Of a stretch of DNA of 64,000 nt, positions 19,766-29,855 are shown piece by piece. The notes beneath the pieces were generated by a model. It searched no databases, was not told where the DNA came from, and was given only the letters and a program-made list of their open reading frames with translations. Each line of letters starts with the position of its first letter. Positions within the stretch are counted from its first letter, which is position 1. Both the position numbers and the translations under genes were made by a program. The DNA lies in contig NZ_JAPFPY010000008.1 in the NCBI RefSeq assembly GCF_026240945.1, positions 173,165 to 237,164 on the forward strand, in the 5' to 3' direction. Source of the DNA: Mycolicibacterium sp. J2 (GTDB taxonomy: Bacteria; Actinomycetota; Actinomycetes; Mycobacteriales; Mycobacteriaceae).

Positions 19766-21007
19766 TCAGCGGTCGGGGAGTGCGTGCTCGACGATCGGCC
19801 GGCGCGGCAGCGGGTTGCGCTCACCGCGTTTGGCGGCCAGGTACACCTGGGCGGTCTCGGCCGCGACGGTGTGCCAGTCGAAATCGTGGTTCAGGCGCTC
19901 ACGGGCGGCGATGGCCCGGCGTTGCGCGGCGGCCGGATCGTCCAGCACGGTACGCACGGCGGCGGCCAGCTTCGCGACGTCGTGCGGCGGGAAGGACACG
20001 CCCGTCTCGCCGTTGATGACGGCCTCGCCAAGGCCGCCGGCGGTCGAGGTGACCAGGGGAGTGCCGGTGGCCGCAGCCTCGAGCGCGACGATGCCGAACG
20101 GCTCGTAGTGGCTGGGCAGCACGGCGGCGTCGACGGTGTGCAGCATCTGTACCAGCCCGGCATGGTCGAGACGCCCGACGAACTCGATGGCCTTGACCAC
20201 CTTGTGTTTGCGGGCCTGCTCGGCCAGCCAGTCCCGCTGCGTGCCGTCGCCGGCGATGGTCAGCGTGGTGCCGGGATGGGTGCGCCGGATGCGGGGCAGC
20301 GCGGCGATGGCGTCCTGGATGCCCTTCTCGTACTCCAACCGACCCAGATACAGCAGCCGGGGCGGCCCGCCGTGCGCGACGCGCTTGGCGAACGGCCATG
20401 CCGCCGCGTCGATGCCATTGCGGATCACCCGGGTCTCGGCCAGGCCGGGCCCGAACAGTTCGGTGATCTCCTCAGCCATGGATGCCGAACAGGTGATCAG
20501 GAAGTCGGATTCGCGCACCAGCCAGGACTCCACCGCGTGGACCTGGCGGCTGATCGAGCCCGACACCCAACCGGAATGTCGGCCCGCCTCGGTCGCGTGG
20601 ATGGTGGAAACCAAAGGGGCGTCGAAGAATTCGGCCAGTGCGATGGCGGGATGAGCCACCAGCCAGTCGTGCGCGTGCACGATATCCGGGCGCCAGGCCC
20701 GCCCGCCGCGGGTGCGGATGCCCAGCCCGGCGCGGGTCATGGCATGCCCCATGGCCAGCACCCAGGCCATCATGTCGGTACCGAAATCGAACTCGTGTGG
20801 ATCCTCGGCGGCGGCGACGACACGCACGCCTTCGCTCACCTCGTCGGTGGACGGATGGGTGCTCGGGTCGGTACCCGTGGGCTGTCGGGACAGCACCACG
20901 ACCTCATGGCCGGCCTCGGCCAACGCGGTGGCCAGGTGATGCACATGCCGGCCCAGGCCGCCGACCACCACCGGCGGGTATTCCCACGACACCATCAGGA
21001 TCTTCAT
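19766..21007 (-). CDS. GT4-family alpha-1,4-glucosyltransferase (Rv3032-like)
   Basis: A 413-residue GT-B glycosyltransferase. The N-terminus KILMVSWEYPPVVVGGLGRHV carries the glucan-synthase-like GG loop. RNGID and LGRLEYEKG are in the donor domain, and the EX7E motif is EPFGIVALEAAATG. M. tuberculosis Rv3032 elongates the alpha-1,4-glucan of MGLP and glycogen. ATG 21007 is 25 nt downstream of the GH57 gene and belongs to the same minus-strand operon (methyltransferase, GH57, GT4). Confidence 0.9.
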   Translation of the reverse strand: MKILMVSWEYPPVVVGGLGRHVHHLATALAEAGHEVVVLSRQPTGTDPSTHPSTDEVSEGVRVVAAAEDPHEFDFGTDMMAWVLAMGHAMTRAGLGIRTRGGRAWRPDIVHAHDWLVAHPAIALAEFFDAPLVSTIHATEAGRHSGWVSGSISRQVHAVESWLVRESDFLITCSASMAEEITELFGPGLAETRVIRNGIDAAAWPFAKRVAHGGPPRLLYLGRLEYEKGIQDAIAALPRIRRTHPGTTLTIAGDGTQRDWLAEQARKHKVVKAIEFVGRLDHAGLVQMLHTVDAAVLPSHYEPFGIVALEAAATGTPLVTSTAGGLGEAVINGETGVSFPPHDVAKLAAAVRTVLDDPAAAQRRAIAARERLNHDFDWHTVAAETAQVYLAAKRGERNPLPRRPIVEHALPDR

Positions 21008-21032
21008 GCGGGCGCACCTTCGGCCAACGGGG

Positions 21033-22574
21033 TCATCGCGGCAGCCGCCTCGCGTCCAGCGCGCCGAACAACCCGTCGGCACGGTTCCAGTCCTGCGCCA
21101 GGCGTTGCGCGTGATCGCGGCGCCCGGCGGCCAGCGCGGCCGCGATCTCGCGCGTCGCATGGGCATGCAGGTGCGCGCGGTAGCGGGCGTACTCGGCCGC
21201 CGAGTCCTTACTCACCATGAAGGGCCAGTCGCTGGAAACGGTCAGCAGGGTCTCACGCAGGATCTGGTCGGCCACCCGGTCGCGGGCGTGCGGCGCATCG
21301 GTGGCATCCAGTGCCTTGTCCACCGCCGTCAGCGCGGTGTCCACCACCTCGGCATTGAGCTGCACGATATCGGCCACCTTCTCGCCGTTCCACACCTGCC
21401 AGTCCTTACCGGAACCCCAAGAGCTGGGCGGCAATTCGACGGCACTGCCGACGAAGCCGGCCTCGATGGCATCCGAGAGCGTGCCCACCCGGATACCGGC
21501 GGCGGGCAGCGCCCGCAGCAGCCGCTCCAACCACAGCGGGCCCTCATGCCACCAGTGGCCGAACAGCTCGGTGTCGAACGCCGCCACCACATGCGCCGGC
21601 CGCCCGGTACGCTCGCCCTCCTCGAGCAGGCGGCGGCGCACCACCTCGACGAAATCGGCCACATGGGCGTCCACCGCGCGGTCGGCGCGCTGCGGGTCGT
21701 ACGGGGCCTTCTCCGCCGAGGGCACGTTCCGGCCGGTGACCCGGGCCGGTTTGAGCCCTGTCACGTGGTCGTGGGTGTGGAAGTCGCGGTAGGCGGCGTG
21801 GCCGGGATAGCCGGACTTCGGCGACCACACCCGATAACTGACCTGCAGATCGCGGCCGAAGGCGATGACGTTCGATTCGCCGACCGGGCGGCCGACTGCG
21901 GTGTCGCCGTGCAACGAGGGCCCGTCGACCATGAAATGACTGACACCAGCTGCGGCATAACCGGATTCCATGCCCGGCGCGTACGCACACTCCGGTGCCC
22001 AGATGCCCGTCGGGGTGTGGGCGAACCGGTGCGCGGCGTCGGCGAGGCCCTCGCGCAGCGCGAATTCCCGCAACCGCGGGTGCAGCAGCGGCTGGAACGG
22101 ATGGGCCAACGGCCCGCCGAGCAGTTCGATGGTGCCACCGTCGATGAGCCCGCGCAGCAGCGGGCTGGCGCCGTGGCACCACAGCGAGCCGAACTCGTCG
22201 AGTGCCCGCTCGGCAGCGTCGAACTCGTGAATCCCGAACGCGCGCATGGCTTCCGGCGCCGCGAACGCGGTTCCGGAGCGGACCGTGGTGGCTTCCAGCG
22301 CGCGCAGCTGCCAGTTGGACAGCCAGTGCCGCATGCCGTCCAGGCAGTACGGGTCGTCGAGCTGAGCGGTCACCACCGGCGTCATGCCCAGGGTGACCAG
22401 GTGCCCGCGACCCTCGGCCGCCAGTGTCCGCAGCACCCGAACCAGCGGCAGATAGGACGCCGCCCAGGACTGGTAGAGCCATTCCTCACCGACCGGCCAG
22501 CGGCCGTGGTGGGCCAGCCACGGCAGGTGGGTGTGCAGGACCAGGGTGAACAGGCCAGGTACCGGCTCGCTCAT
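21033..22574 (-). CDS. GH57-family glucan branching enzyme (Rv3031-like)
   Basis: A 513-residue GH57 enzyme. The N-terminal motif VLHTHLPWL and the catalytic regions GIWAPECAY (nucleophile Glu) and AFDTELFGHWWHEG (acid/base Asp) are visible. The C-terminal helical DUF1957 region contains the SSDWPF block. Its length and motifs fit 1,4-alpha-glucan branching enzymes, and Rv3031 is assigned this role in MGLP synthesis. Its ATG overlaps the stop of the upstream methyltransferase gene (22571-22574), so the two are coupled. Confidence 0.9.
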   Translation of the reverse strand: MSEPVPGLFTLVLHTHLPWLAHHGRWPVGEEWLYQSWAASYLPLVRVLRTLAAEGRGHLVTLGMTPVVTAQLDDPYCLDGMRHWLSNWQLRALEATTVRSGTAFAAPEAMRAFGIHEFDAAERALDEFGSLWCHGASPLLRGLIDGGTIELLGGPLAHPFQPLLHPRLREFALREGLADAAHRFAHTPTGIWAPECAYAPGMESGYAAAGVSHFMVDGPSLHGDTAVGRPVGESNVIAFGRDLQVSYRVWSPKSGYPGHAAYRDFHTHDHVTGLKPARVTGRNVPSAEKAPYDPQRADRAVDAHVADFVEVVRRRLLEEGERTGRPAHVVAAFDTELFGHWWHEGPLWLERLLRALPAAGIRVGTLSDAIEAGFVGSAVELPPSSWGSGKDWQVWNGEKVADIVQLNAEVVDTALTAVDKALDATDAPHARDRVADQILRETLLTVSSDWPFMVSKDSAAEYARYRAHLHAHATREIAAALAAGRRDHAQRLAQDWNRADGLFGALDARRLPR

Positions 22575-23350
22575 GGCCGGATCGCGATCGCCACCAGGTC
22601 CAGGCTGTCGTCGATGTTTCGGGCATCGGTCAGGTCGAAGTCGTCGGTGCCGACCGCGGCCACATCAGCCAGCAGCTCCTGTGACCACGGCGCATCGGCG
22701 ACCGCGCGGGCGATCTGGGCGTCGATGATGGAACCGCCGTGCCGGGCGTCCATCGCGGCCAGGCCGGCACCGTGATAGACGCCGAGCATCGCCTCCATCG
22801 CGAAGCCACCCTGGGTCAACAGTTCGGTCAGCTCGGCGGCGTTCAGTTCGCGGGTGTGGAACGGGTTGAGCGGGGTGTCCCGGCCGGGGGAGAAGGTGAT
22901 CCGGTTCGGGGTCGACATCATCAACACACCGCCCGGCCGGAGCACCCGGAAACACTCGCCGACGAACTGCGCCTGGTCCCACAGGTGCTCGATGACCTGG
23001 AAGTTCACCACGACGTCCACCGACGCGTCGGCAATCGGGAGGTTGGCCAAGTTCCCCAGGTGCATCTGCACGCGCGGGTAGCGCGCCCGGATATGGGCCA
23101 CCGCGGATTCGTCGTAATCCACGCCGATGACGCGGCGGGCCACACCGGCGATCAAGTCGGCGCCGTAACCCTCGCCCGGCCCGGCCTCCAGAACGTCGCG
23201 GCCGACGCAGCGCTCGACCAGTCGCTGGTAGACCACCTCGTGCCGGCGGAACCAGTAGTTCTCCTCGGCGAGGCCGGGAATGGTGCGTTCACCGGTCAGC
23301 GGCAGCGAAGGCTGCGCGCCCGGGTTGTCGACCGAACCGAATGTGCTCAT
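22571..23350 (-). CDS. SAM-dependent methyltransferase of the MGLP cluster (Rv3030-like)
   Basis: A 259-residue class I methyltransferase with motif I VLEAGPGEGYGADLI, GVDYDESAV, VVVNFQVIEHLWD and LRPGGVLMMSTPN. At the Rv3030 position, upstream of GH57 and GT4 in one operon, it is the likely sugar O-methyltransferase of methylglucose lipopolysaccharide. ATG 23350 follows a minus-strand TAGCCT hexamer (23359-23364) by 8 nt; the open frame extends further but over the divergent etfB. Confidence 0.88.
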   Translation of the reverse strand: MSTFGSVDNPGAQPSLPLTGERTIPGLAEENYWFRRHEVVYQRLVERCVGRDVLEAGPGEGYGADLIAGVARRVIGVDYDESAVAHIRARYPRVQMHLGNLANLPIADASVDVVVNFQVIEHLWDQAQFVGECFRVLRPGGVLMMSTPNRITFSPGRDTPLNPFHTRELNAAELTELLTQGGFAMEAMLGVYHGAGLAAMDARHGGSIIDAQIARAVADAPWSQELLADVAAVGTDDFDLTDARNIDDSLDLVAIAIRP

Positions 23351-23545
23351 TGGAAGGCAGGCTAACCCGTGATGAGGTGTTCGCGAACGGTGCCCGGCGA
23401 CCGTGAGGTCTTGATAAGCCGATTGAGCAGTTATGGTGTCCTTGCGTGCCGCAAAAGTTACCGACGGGTAACCTGGTGGCCGTTGCGTAATTCGTGATAT
23501 GCCCAGGCCGGCTGACGGCCTCATCGAGGAGGACGAACCACAGTC

Positions 23546-24337
23546 ATGACGAACATCGTGGTCCTGATCAAGCAGGTCCCTGACACCTGGTCGGAGCGCA
23601 AGCTCACCGACGGCGACTTCACTCTCGACCGGGAAGCGGCCGACGCCGTTCTCGACGAGATCAACGAGCGCGCCGTCGAGGAAGCGCTGCTGATCAAGGA
23701 GCGCGAGGGCGGCGACAGCACCGTGACCGTGCTGACCGCTGGTCCCGAGCGCGCCACCGAAGCCATCCGCAAGGCCCTGTCCATGGGTGCCGACAAGGCG
23801 GTCCACCTCAAGGACGACGGCCTGCACGGTTCCGATGTCATCCAGACCGGCTGGGCCCTGGCCCGCGCGCTGGGCACCATCGAGGGCACCGAGCTGGTCA
23901 TCGCCGGTAACGAGGCCACCGACGGTGTCGGCGGCGCGGTTCCGGCGGTCATCGCCGAGTACCTGGGCCTGCCGCAGCTGACCCACGTGCGCAAGCTGAA
24001 CGTCGAGGGCGGCAAGGTCACCGCCGAGCGGGAGACCGACGAGGGCGTGTTCGGCCTGGAGGCCAGCCTGCCCGCCGTGGTCAGCGTCAACGAGAAGATC
24101 AACGAGCCGCGCTTCCCGTCCTTCAAGGGCATCATGGCCGCCAAGAAGAAGGAAGTCACCGTCCTGACCCTGGCCGAGATCGGTGTCGAGGCCGACGAGG
24201 TGGGCGTGGCCAACGCCGGCACCAAGGTGCTGTCGTCCACCCCGAAGCCGCCGAAGACCGCCGGCGAGAAGATCACCGACGAAGGTGAAGGCGGCACCAA
24301 GGTCGCCGAGTACCTGGTCGCCCAGAAGCTGATCTAG
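23546..24337 (+). CDS. etfB: Electron transfer flavoprotein beta subunit
   Basis: A 263-residue ETF beta (FixA) subunit: NIVVLIKQVPDTWSERKL at the N-terminus, the domain-binding AIRKALSMGADKAVHL region, and GNEATDG...PAVIAEYLGLP for AMP/FAD contact. With EtfA it carries electrons from acyl-CoA dehydrogenases toward the quinone pool through EtfD. GAGGAGGAC at 23526-23534 is a strong ribosome site. It is cotranscribed with etfA. Confidence 0.95.
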   Translation: MTNIVVLIKQVPDTWSERKLTDGDFTLDREAADAVLDEINERAVEEALLIKEREGGDSTVTVLTAGPERATEAIRKALSMGADKAVHLKDDGLHGSDVIQTGWALARALGTIEGTELVIAGNEATDGVGGAVPAVIAEYLGLPQLTHVRKLNVEGGKVTAERETDEGVFGLEASLPAVVSVNEKINEPRFPSFKGIMAAKKKEVTVLTLAEIGVEADEVGVANAGTKVLSSTPKPPKTAGEKITDEGEGGTKVAEYLVAQKLI

Positions 24338-24375
24338 TCGCCCGATCCCTCAGACACACACTTAAGGACATACTC

Positions 24376-25332
24376 ATGGCTGAAGTACTTGTGCTCGTCG
24401 AGCACGCCGATGGTGCGCTGAAGAAGGTCACCACCGAGCTCATCACCGCCGCCCGGGCGCTGGGCGAGCCGTCCGCCGTCGTGGTGGCCGGCCCCGGCAC
24501 CGCCGCCGGCCTGACCGACGGTCTGAAGGCCGCCGGCGCCGCCAAGATCTACGTCGCCGAGTCGGCTGACGTGGACAACTTCCTGGTCACCCCGAAGGTC
24601 GATGTGCTCGCCGCGCTGGCCGAGTCGGCCGCTCCGGCCGGTGTGGTCATCGCCGCCAACGCCGAGGGCAAAGAGGTCGCCGGCCGGCTGGCCGCGCGCC
24701 TGGGCTCCGGCCTGCTCGTCGACATCGTCGAGCTCAAGGAGGGCGCCATCGGCGTCCACAGCATCTTCGGTGGCGCCTACACCGTCGAGGCGCAGCCCAC
24801 CGGTGAGCTGCCGGTCATCACCATCCGCCCGGGTGCCGTCGAGGCCGCCCCGGCCGACGGTGCCGGCGAGGTCGTCAACGTCGAGGTCCCGGCCCAGGCC
24901 GAGAATGCGACCAAGATCACCTCCCGCGAGCCGGTCGTCGCCGGTGACCGTCCGGAGCTCACCGAGGCCAGCGTCGTGGTCGCCGGTGGCCGCGGTGTGG
25001 GCAGCGCGGACAGCTTCTCGGTGGTCGAGGATCTGGCCGACGCGCTCGGTGGCGCCGTCGGTGCCTCCCGCGCCGCGGTGGACTCGGGCTACTACCCGGG
25101 TCAGTTCCAGGTCGGTCAGACCGGTAAGACCGTGTCGCCGCAGCTCTACATCGCCCTGGGCATCTCCGGCGCCATCCAGCACCGGGCCGGTATGCAGACG
25201 TCCAAGACCATCATCGCGGTCAACAAGGACGAAGAGGCGCCGATCTTCGAGATCGCCGACCTGGGCATCGTGGGTGACCTGTTCAAGGTGACCCCGCAGC
25301 TCACCGACGCCGTCAAGGCCCGCAAGGGCTGA
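24376..25332 (+). CDS. etfA: Electron transfer flavoprotein alpha subunit
   Basis: A 318-residue ETF alpha (FixB). The C-terminal FAD-binding domain has [46 protein letters not shown] and NKDEEAPIF. It forms a heterodimer with EtfB encoded 38 nt upstream. TTAAGGACAT precedes the ATG and supplies a ribosome site. A strong terminator follows 14 nt after the stop. Confidence 0.95.
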   Translation: MAEVLVLVEHADGALKKVTTELITAARALGEPSAVVVAGPGTAAGLTDGLKAAGAAKIYVAESADVDNFLVTPKVDVLAALAESAAPAGVVIAANAEGKEVAGRLAARLGSGLLVDIVELKEGAIGVHSIFGGAYTVEAQPTGELPVITIRPGAVEAAPADGAGEVVNVEVPAQAENATKITSREPVVAGDRPELTEASVVVAGGRGVGSADSFSVVEDLADALGGAVGASRAAVDSGYYPGQFQVGQTGKTVSPQLYIALGISGAIQHRAGMQTSKTIIAVNKDEEAPIFEIADLGIVGDLFKVTPQLTDAVKARKG

Positions 25333-25346
25333 TCGCTTCACGAAGG

Positions 25347-25375
25347 GCCCCCGGACGCACGTCCGGGGGCTTTTT
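25347..25375 (+). terminator. Rho-independent terminator of etfBA
   Basis: GCCCCCGGAC (25347-25356) and GTCCGGGGGC (25361-25370) form a perfect 10-bp stem with a GCAC loop, followed by TTTTT (25371-25375). Confidence 0.93.
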
Positions 25376-25437
25376 CGTGCGCGGGACTACGGGTTTTCAA
25401 GGGCTCGCTGCGCTGCGCCACGCGGCAGTCTGGACGT

Positions 25438-26160
25438 ATGAAGATCTCAGTTATCGGGGCCACCGGCCTGATCGGTTCGAAGGTGGTCGACCTGCTCACG
25501 AGCGACGGACACGATGTCGTCGCCGCGTCCCGCGCATCGGGTGTCGACGTGCTGACCGGCGATGGGCTCACCGGAGCACTGGCGGGTGCCGACGTGCTGG
25601 TCGACGTCGTCAATTCACCGTCCCCCGAGGACGGCCCGGCGATTGACTTCTTCACCCGCTCCTCGGCCAACCTGGTTGCCGCGGCCAAGGCGGCCGGCGT
25701 CCGCCACTACGTGGTGCTGTCCATCGTCGGCGCGGACACGCTGCCGGAAAGCGGATATATGCGGGCCAAGGTGACCCAGGAGCACACCATCACCGCATCC
25801 GGCCTGCCGTACACGATCGTGCGGGCCACCCAGTTCCAGGAGCTCACCGAAAGCATCGTCGCCTGGCTCGACGCCGGTGACGTGGTCCGCGCACCGGACG
25901 CGCTCATCCAGCCCGTCGCATCCGACGACGTCGCGGCCGCCGTAGCCCACGCCGCCACCGCGGCACCGCGCGACGGCCTGGTCGAGATCGGTGGGCCAGA
26001 GCAGATCACCTTCGCCGAGATGGCTCGCCGTGTGCTGGCCGCTCAGGGGAGCGGCAAGGCCGTCGTCGTCGACGCCGACGCCACCTACTTCGGCGTCCCG
26101 TTGCAGCGCGCCAGCCTGGTCATCGGGGGTTCGCGGCAGGAGCACGCCGATGTTCGATGA
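25438..26160 (+). CDS. NmrA-like atypical short-chain dehydrogenase/NAD(P)-binding protein
   Basis: A 240-residue Rossmann-fold protein. The N-terminal nucleotide motif is GATGLIG; YVVLSIVGAD and GLPYTIVRATQF are typical of NmrA/NDUFA9-type atypical SDRs. The classical YxxxK catalytic pair is not evident, except for the YMRAK stretch near residue 107. It may be an NAD(P)H-dependent reductase or a redox sensor. It lies upstream of a nitroreductase on the same strand; substrate unknown. Confidence 0.8.
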   Translation: MKISVIGATGLIGSKVVDLLTSDGHDVVAASRASGVDVLTGDGLTGALAGADVLVDVVNSPSPEDGPAIDFFTRSSANLVAAAKAAGVRHYVVLSIVGADTLPESGYMRAKVTQEHTITASGLPYTIVRATQFQELTESIVAWLDAGDVVRAPDALIQPVASDDVAAAVAHAATAAPRDGLVEIGGPEQITFAEMARRVLAAQGSGKAVVVDADATYFGVPLQRASLVIGGSRQEHADVR

Positions 26161-26190
26161 CGAGCGCCGCGACCGACACGTGCCACGGCC

Positions 26191-26841
26191 ATGACCGACT
26201 TCGAGGAGCTCGTCCATGCGCGCCACTCCACCCGGCTGTTCCTGCGGGACAAGCCCGTTGCCCGCGAACTACTCGACGAAGCGCTCGCTCTCGCCATGCG
26301 TGCCCCGTCGAATTCGAACGTCCAGCCGTGGCGGGTGTTTCTCGCGTCGGGGCCGCGGCGGGACCGCTTGGTGGAGGCGCTGCTGGCGCAGGCCTCCGTC
26401 GAACTGCCGGTGACCACCGGGATCCCGGAGAGGTATCTGCCGCTGCGGCAGGAGCTCGGCGGCCTGGTCTACGGCTCGATGGGCATCGCCCGCCACGACA
26501 AGAACGGCAGGCGACTGGCCCAGCTGCGTAACTGGGAGTTCTTCCGCGCTCCGGTCGGTGCGGTGGTGTGCATGCACCGCGATCTCGGCGTGGTCGACGC
26601 CCTCGGGGTCGGCATGTTCCTGCAGACGCTGCTGCTCGCGCTTGCCGAGCGTGGCCTGGGCAGCTGTGTGCAGGTGTCCATCGCGGCGTATCCGGAGATT
26701 CTGCGGGCCCACTTGGGCATCCCGGAGGAGCTCACGGTGCTGTGCGGGTTGGCGATCGGCTACCCGGACCCGGCGTTCCCGGCGAACAACCTGAGCACGC
26801 CGCGCAACCCGGTGGCCGACAACGTGGTGTTCGTCGAGTAG
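26191..26841 (+). CDS. Nitroreductase family flavoprotein
   Basis: A 216-residue FMN-binding nitroreductase: RHSTRLFLRDKPV at the N-terminus (phosphate contact), APSNSNVQPWRVF, and GLGSCVQVSIAAYPEILRAHLGIPEE with GLAIGYPDP near the end. It reduces quinones or nitro compounds with NAD(P)H; the substrate is unassigned. It starts 30 nt after the NmrA-like gene, suggesting a redox operon. Confidence 0.85.
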   Translation: MTDFEELVHARHSTRLFLRDKPVARELLDEALALAMRAPSNSNVQPWRVFLASGPRRDRLVEALLAQASVELPVTTGIPERYLPLRQELGGLVYGSMGIARHDKNGRRLAQLRNWEFFRAPVGAVVCMHRDLGVVDALGVGMFLQTLLLALAERGLGSCVQVSIAAYPEILRAHLGIPEELTVLCGLAIGYPDPAFPANNLSTPRNPVADNVVFVE

Positions 26842-26926
26842 CCGGCCACATTTCGTCACTGAGCGTGCACGGACACGTCACGCGCTCGATGCCATCCGGA
26901 GACCCGGGTGGGCGACCGTGCTGGGT

Positions 26927-27775
26927 ATGAGCACCGCATCCGTACTCATACCGGCTGATGACACCGACCACGCGGCACCCGCGGTCGCCGGCCCGCGCTA
27001 CACCCTGCTGCTGTCCACCGACGCCGGCGACATCGAAGCCGCGCAGCGTCTGCGCCACCACGTGTTCACCTCCGAACCCGGATTCACCCTGACCTGCACC
27101 AGCCCGGGCTTCGAGTCCGGCCTGGACGCCGACCGCTTCGACCAGTTCTGTGATCACCTGCTGGTGCGCGAGGACATCACCGGCGAACTGGTGGGCTGCT
27201 ATCGCATGTTGCCGCCGCCGGGCGCCATCGCGGCGGGAAGCCTGTACACCGCAACAGAATTCGACGTCCGGGCGCTCGACACGCTGCGCCCGTCGCTGGT
27301 CGAGATGGGCCGTGCGGTGGTGCGCGCCGACCACCGCAACGGCGCGGTGGTGCTGCTCATGTGGGCCGGGATCCTGGCCTACCTGGACCGCTGCGGCTAC
27401 GACTACGTCACCGGCTGCGTGTCGGTGCCGACGCACCCGGACGGGGAGGAACCCGGCAGCGGGTTGCGCGGCGTGCGCGATTTCGTGCTCCGCAGGCACG
27501 GCGCACCGGCCGAGTACACCGTGCGGCCGTATCGGCCGGTGGTGATCGACGGCCGCACCCTCGACGAGATCGATCCACCGGCGCGGGTCAGCGTCCCCGC
27601 GCTGATGCGCGGTTATCTGCGCCTGGGCGCCGAGGTATGCGGTGAACCCGCCCACGACCCGGACTTCGGTGTCGGCGATTTCCCGGCCCTGCTGGACAAA
27701 CGCAAGGCCGACGTGCGCTACCTGAAACGGCTGCGATCGGTCTCCCAGGCCGGCGAGATGGCGGCCGGCGCATGA
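26927..27775 (+). CDS. OlsB-like acyltransferase (Acetyltransf_5, Rv3027c-like)
   Basis: A 282-residue GNAT-fold protein of the hemolysin/OlsB group: AQRLRHHVF, the F-D-x-F-C-D-H-L-L-V block, GELVGCYRMLPP, and VEMGRAVVRADHRNG. OlsB makes 3-acyloxyacyl-free lyso-ornithine lipid from ornithine and acyl-ACP. The next gene, overlapping by 4 nt, is a PlsC/OlsA-like acyltransferase, so the pair could make ornithine or a related amino-acid lipid. ATG 26927 is preferred over GTG 26918. Substrate assignment is inference. Confidence 0.8.
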   Translation: MSTASVLIPADDTDHAAPAVAGPRYTLLLSTDAGDIEAAQRLRHHVFTSEPGFTLTCTSPGFESGLDADRFDQFCDHLLVREDITGELVGCYRMLPPPGAIAAGSLYTATEFDVRALDTLRPSLVEMGRAVVRADHRNGAVVLLMWAGILAYLDRCGYDYVTGCVSVPTHPDGEEPGSGLRGVRDFVLRRHGAPAEYTVRPYRPVVIDGRTLDEIDPPARVSVPALMRGYLRLGAEVCGEPAHDPDFGVGDFPALLDKRKADVRYLKRLRSVSQAGEMAAGA

Positions 27776-28623
27776 GCACCCAGCATTCCTGGTTGCCGCA
27801 GGCCTCCTGCGATGCCAGCTGCATGCACGCCGGCGCCGCGCCGCTGGGTTCCCGCCCGGCGATCTGGACCCGCACCACGCTGCGCGTCATCGGGGCGGTG
27901 CTGCTGATCACCGCCGTTCCGCTGCTGGCGGTGCCGCTGCCCGGCCGCTCGCATCTGCAACGCGGCTACTGCCGACTGATGCTGCGGTGCATCGGCGTGC
28001 GAATCACGGTGTCCGGCGGACCGATTCGAAACCTGCGCGGGGTGCTGGTGGTCAGCGGGCACGTGTCCTGGCTGGACGTCTTCGCCATCGGTGCGGTCAT
28101 GCCGGGCTCGTTCGTGGCACGCGCCGACCTGATCGACTGGCCGGCTCTCGGCGTGGTCGCACGCCTGATGAAGGTCATCCCGATCGACCGGGGCAATCTG
28201 CGCCGGCTGCCCGGCGTGGTCAACGCGGTGGCCGCCCGGCTGCGCGCCGGTCACACCGTGGTGGCCTTCCCCGAGGGCACCACCTGGTGCGGGCTGGGTT
28301 ACGGCCCGTTCCGGCCGGCCATGTTCCAGGCCGCAATCGACGCGGGACGCCCCGTGCAGCCGCTGCGGCTGGCCTATCACCACCGCGACGGCCGCCCGTC
28401 CACGGTGCCTGCCTATATCGGTGAGGACACCCTGCTGGCCTCGATCCGGCGCCTGGTCACCGCACGGCGCACCATCGTGCATGTGCAGGTGCAGTCGTTG
28501 CAGTTGCCCGGCACCTCCCGCCGGGATCTGAAGGCCCGGTGCGAGGCCGCCGTGCGCGGTGCGACGGTCCGGCGCGGACACGGGCATGCGAGCACAGCGA
28601 CGGGGACGATGACCGCGGCCTGA
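27772..28623 (+). CDS. PlsC/OlsA-like 1-acyl-sn-glycerol-3-phosphate acyltransferase (Rv3026c-like)
   Basis: A 283-residue acyltransferase with one membrane segment near residues 37-55. The HX4D motif is HVSWLD (H97, D102), and FPEGTTW is the second substrate-binding motif. PlsC enzymes make phosphatidic acid, and the OlsA branch acylates lyso-ornithine lipid. The ATGA overlap with the OlsB-like gene argues for the second role, though this is unproven. The C-terminus after about residue 255 is low-complexity. Confidence 0.83.
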   Translation: MSTQHSWLPQASCDASCMHAGAAPLGSRPAIWTRTTLRVIGAVLLITAVPLLAVPLPGRSHLQRGYCRLMLRCIGVRITVSGGPIRNLRGVLVVSGHVSWLDVFAIGAVMPGSFVARADLIDWPALGVVARLMKVIPIDRGNLRRLPGVVNAVAARLRAGHTVVAFPEGTTWCGLGYGPFRPAMFQAAIDAGRPVQPLRLAYHHRDGRPSTVPAYIGEDTLLASIRRLVTARRTIVHVQVQSLQLPGTSRRDLKARCEAAVRGATVRRGHGHASTATGTMTAA

Positions 28624-28670
28624 CCTGCGGGTCCGATCGATGGGCGGGCGGCGGCTATTCTGGAAAGGTT

Positions 28671-29855
28671 ATGACCGCCGTCTATCTGGACCATGCCGCC
28701 ACCACGCCGATGCACCCGGCTGCTATCGAGGCGATGGCGGCCGTGCTGGGGACGGTCGGTAACGCATCCTCACTGCACACGTCGGGGCGTGCGGCACGGC
28801 GGCGGATGGAGGAGGCGCGTGAGGCGCTGGCCGGTCTGCTGGACGCCCGCCCGTCCGAGATCATCTTCACCGCCGGCGGAACCGAGAGTGACAACCTTGC
28901 GATCAAGGGCATCTACCGGGCCCGCCGGGATGCGTCGCCGCAGCTGCGCCGCATCGTCACCACACCGATCGAACACCACGCGGTGCTGGACGCCGTCGAA
29001 TGGTTGCAGCAGCACGAGGACGCCGAAGTCACCTGGCTGCCCGTCGCGGCGGACGGCTCGGTCTCACCCGAGGCCTTGCGCGCTGTCGTCGCCGAGCATG
29101 ACGATATCGCGCTGATCTCGGTGATGTGGGCCAACAACGAGGTGGGGACCATCCTGCCTATCGCTGAATTGGCCTCCATCGCAGCCGAATTCGATATCCC
29201 GATGCACAGTGACGCGATCCAGGCGGTGGGGCATATCCCGGTCGGTTTTGCGGCGAGCGGGCTGGCCGCCATGTCGGTGGCCGCGCACAAGTTCGGCGGC
29301 CCGATGGGCGTCGGCGCACTGTTGCTGCGCCGCGACACCGCCTGTGTGCCGTTGCTGCACGGCGGCGGTCAGGAACGCGATGTCCGTTCGGGTACCCCGG
29401 ATGTCGCCGGTGTCGTGGCCATGGCCGCGGCCGCCCGGGTGGCGGTCGAAGGGCAGGAGGCCACCGCTGCGCGGTTGCGCGCATTGCGTGACCGCCTGAT
29501 CGGCGGGGTGCGGGAGACCATCGAGGACGTGGACGTCAACGGCGCGCTCGGCGATGGGCGGCTGCCGGGTAACGCCCACTTCACCTTTCGCGGCTGTGAA
29601 GGCGATTCGTTGTTGATGTTGTTGGATGCCAAGGGAATCGAGTGTTCCACGGGTTCGGCCTGCACCGCCGGTGTGGCGCGGCCATCGCATGTGCTGGTCG
29701 CGATGGGTGCCGATCCGGTGATCGCGCGCGGTTCGCTGCGGCTGTCGCTGGGGCACACCAGCACCGACGCCGACGTTGATGCCGCGCTGGCGGCGCTGCC
29801 CGCTGCGGTGCAGCGGGCCAGGGCGGCGGCTCTGGCCAGCGCGGGGGTGCTGTGA
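28671..29855 (+). CDS. iscS: Cysteine desulfurase (IscS-like, Rv3025c)
   Basis: A 394-residue class V aminotransferase-fold enzyme: [12 protein letters not shown], the PLP lysine K207 in AAHKFGG, and the persulfide cysteine C331 in [10 protein letters not shown]. It removes sulfur from cysteine and passes it to partners. The gene for the tRNA thiolase MnmA follows with an overlapping stop/start, so the immediate job is probably tRNA 2-thiolation, besides Fe-S assembly. GGAAAGG precedes ATG 28671, and a TATTCT -10 box lies at 28656-28661. Confidence 0.93.
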   Translation: MTAVYLDHAATTPMHPAAIEAMAAVLGTVGNASSLHTSGRAARRRMEEAREALAGLLDARPSEIIFTAGGTESDNLAIKGIYRARRDASPQLRRIVTTPIEHHAVLDAVEWLQQHEDAEVTWLPVAADGSVSPEALRAVVAEHDDIALISVMWANNEVGTILPIAELASIAAEFDIPMHSDAIQAVGHIPVGFAASGLAAMSVAAHKFGGPMGVGALLLRRDTACVPLLHGGGQERDVRSGTPDVAGVVAMAAAARVAVEGQEATAARLRALRDRLIGGVRETIEDVDVNGALGDGRLPGNAHFTFRGCEGDSLLMLLDAKGIECSTGSACTAGVARPSHVLVAMGADPVIARGSLRLSLGHTSTDADVDAALAALPAAVQRARAAALASAGVL

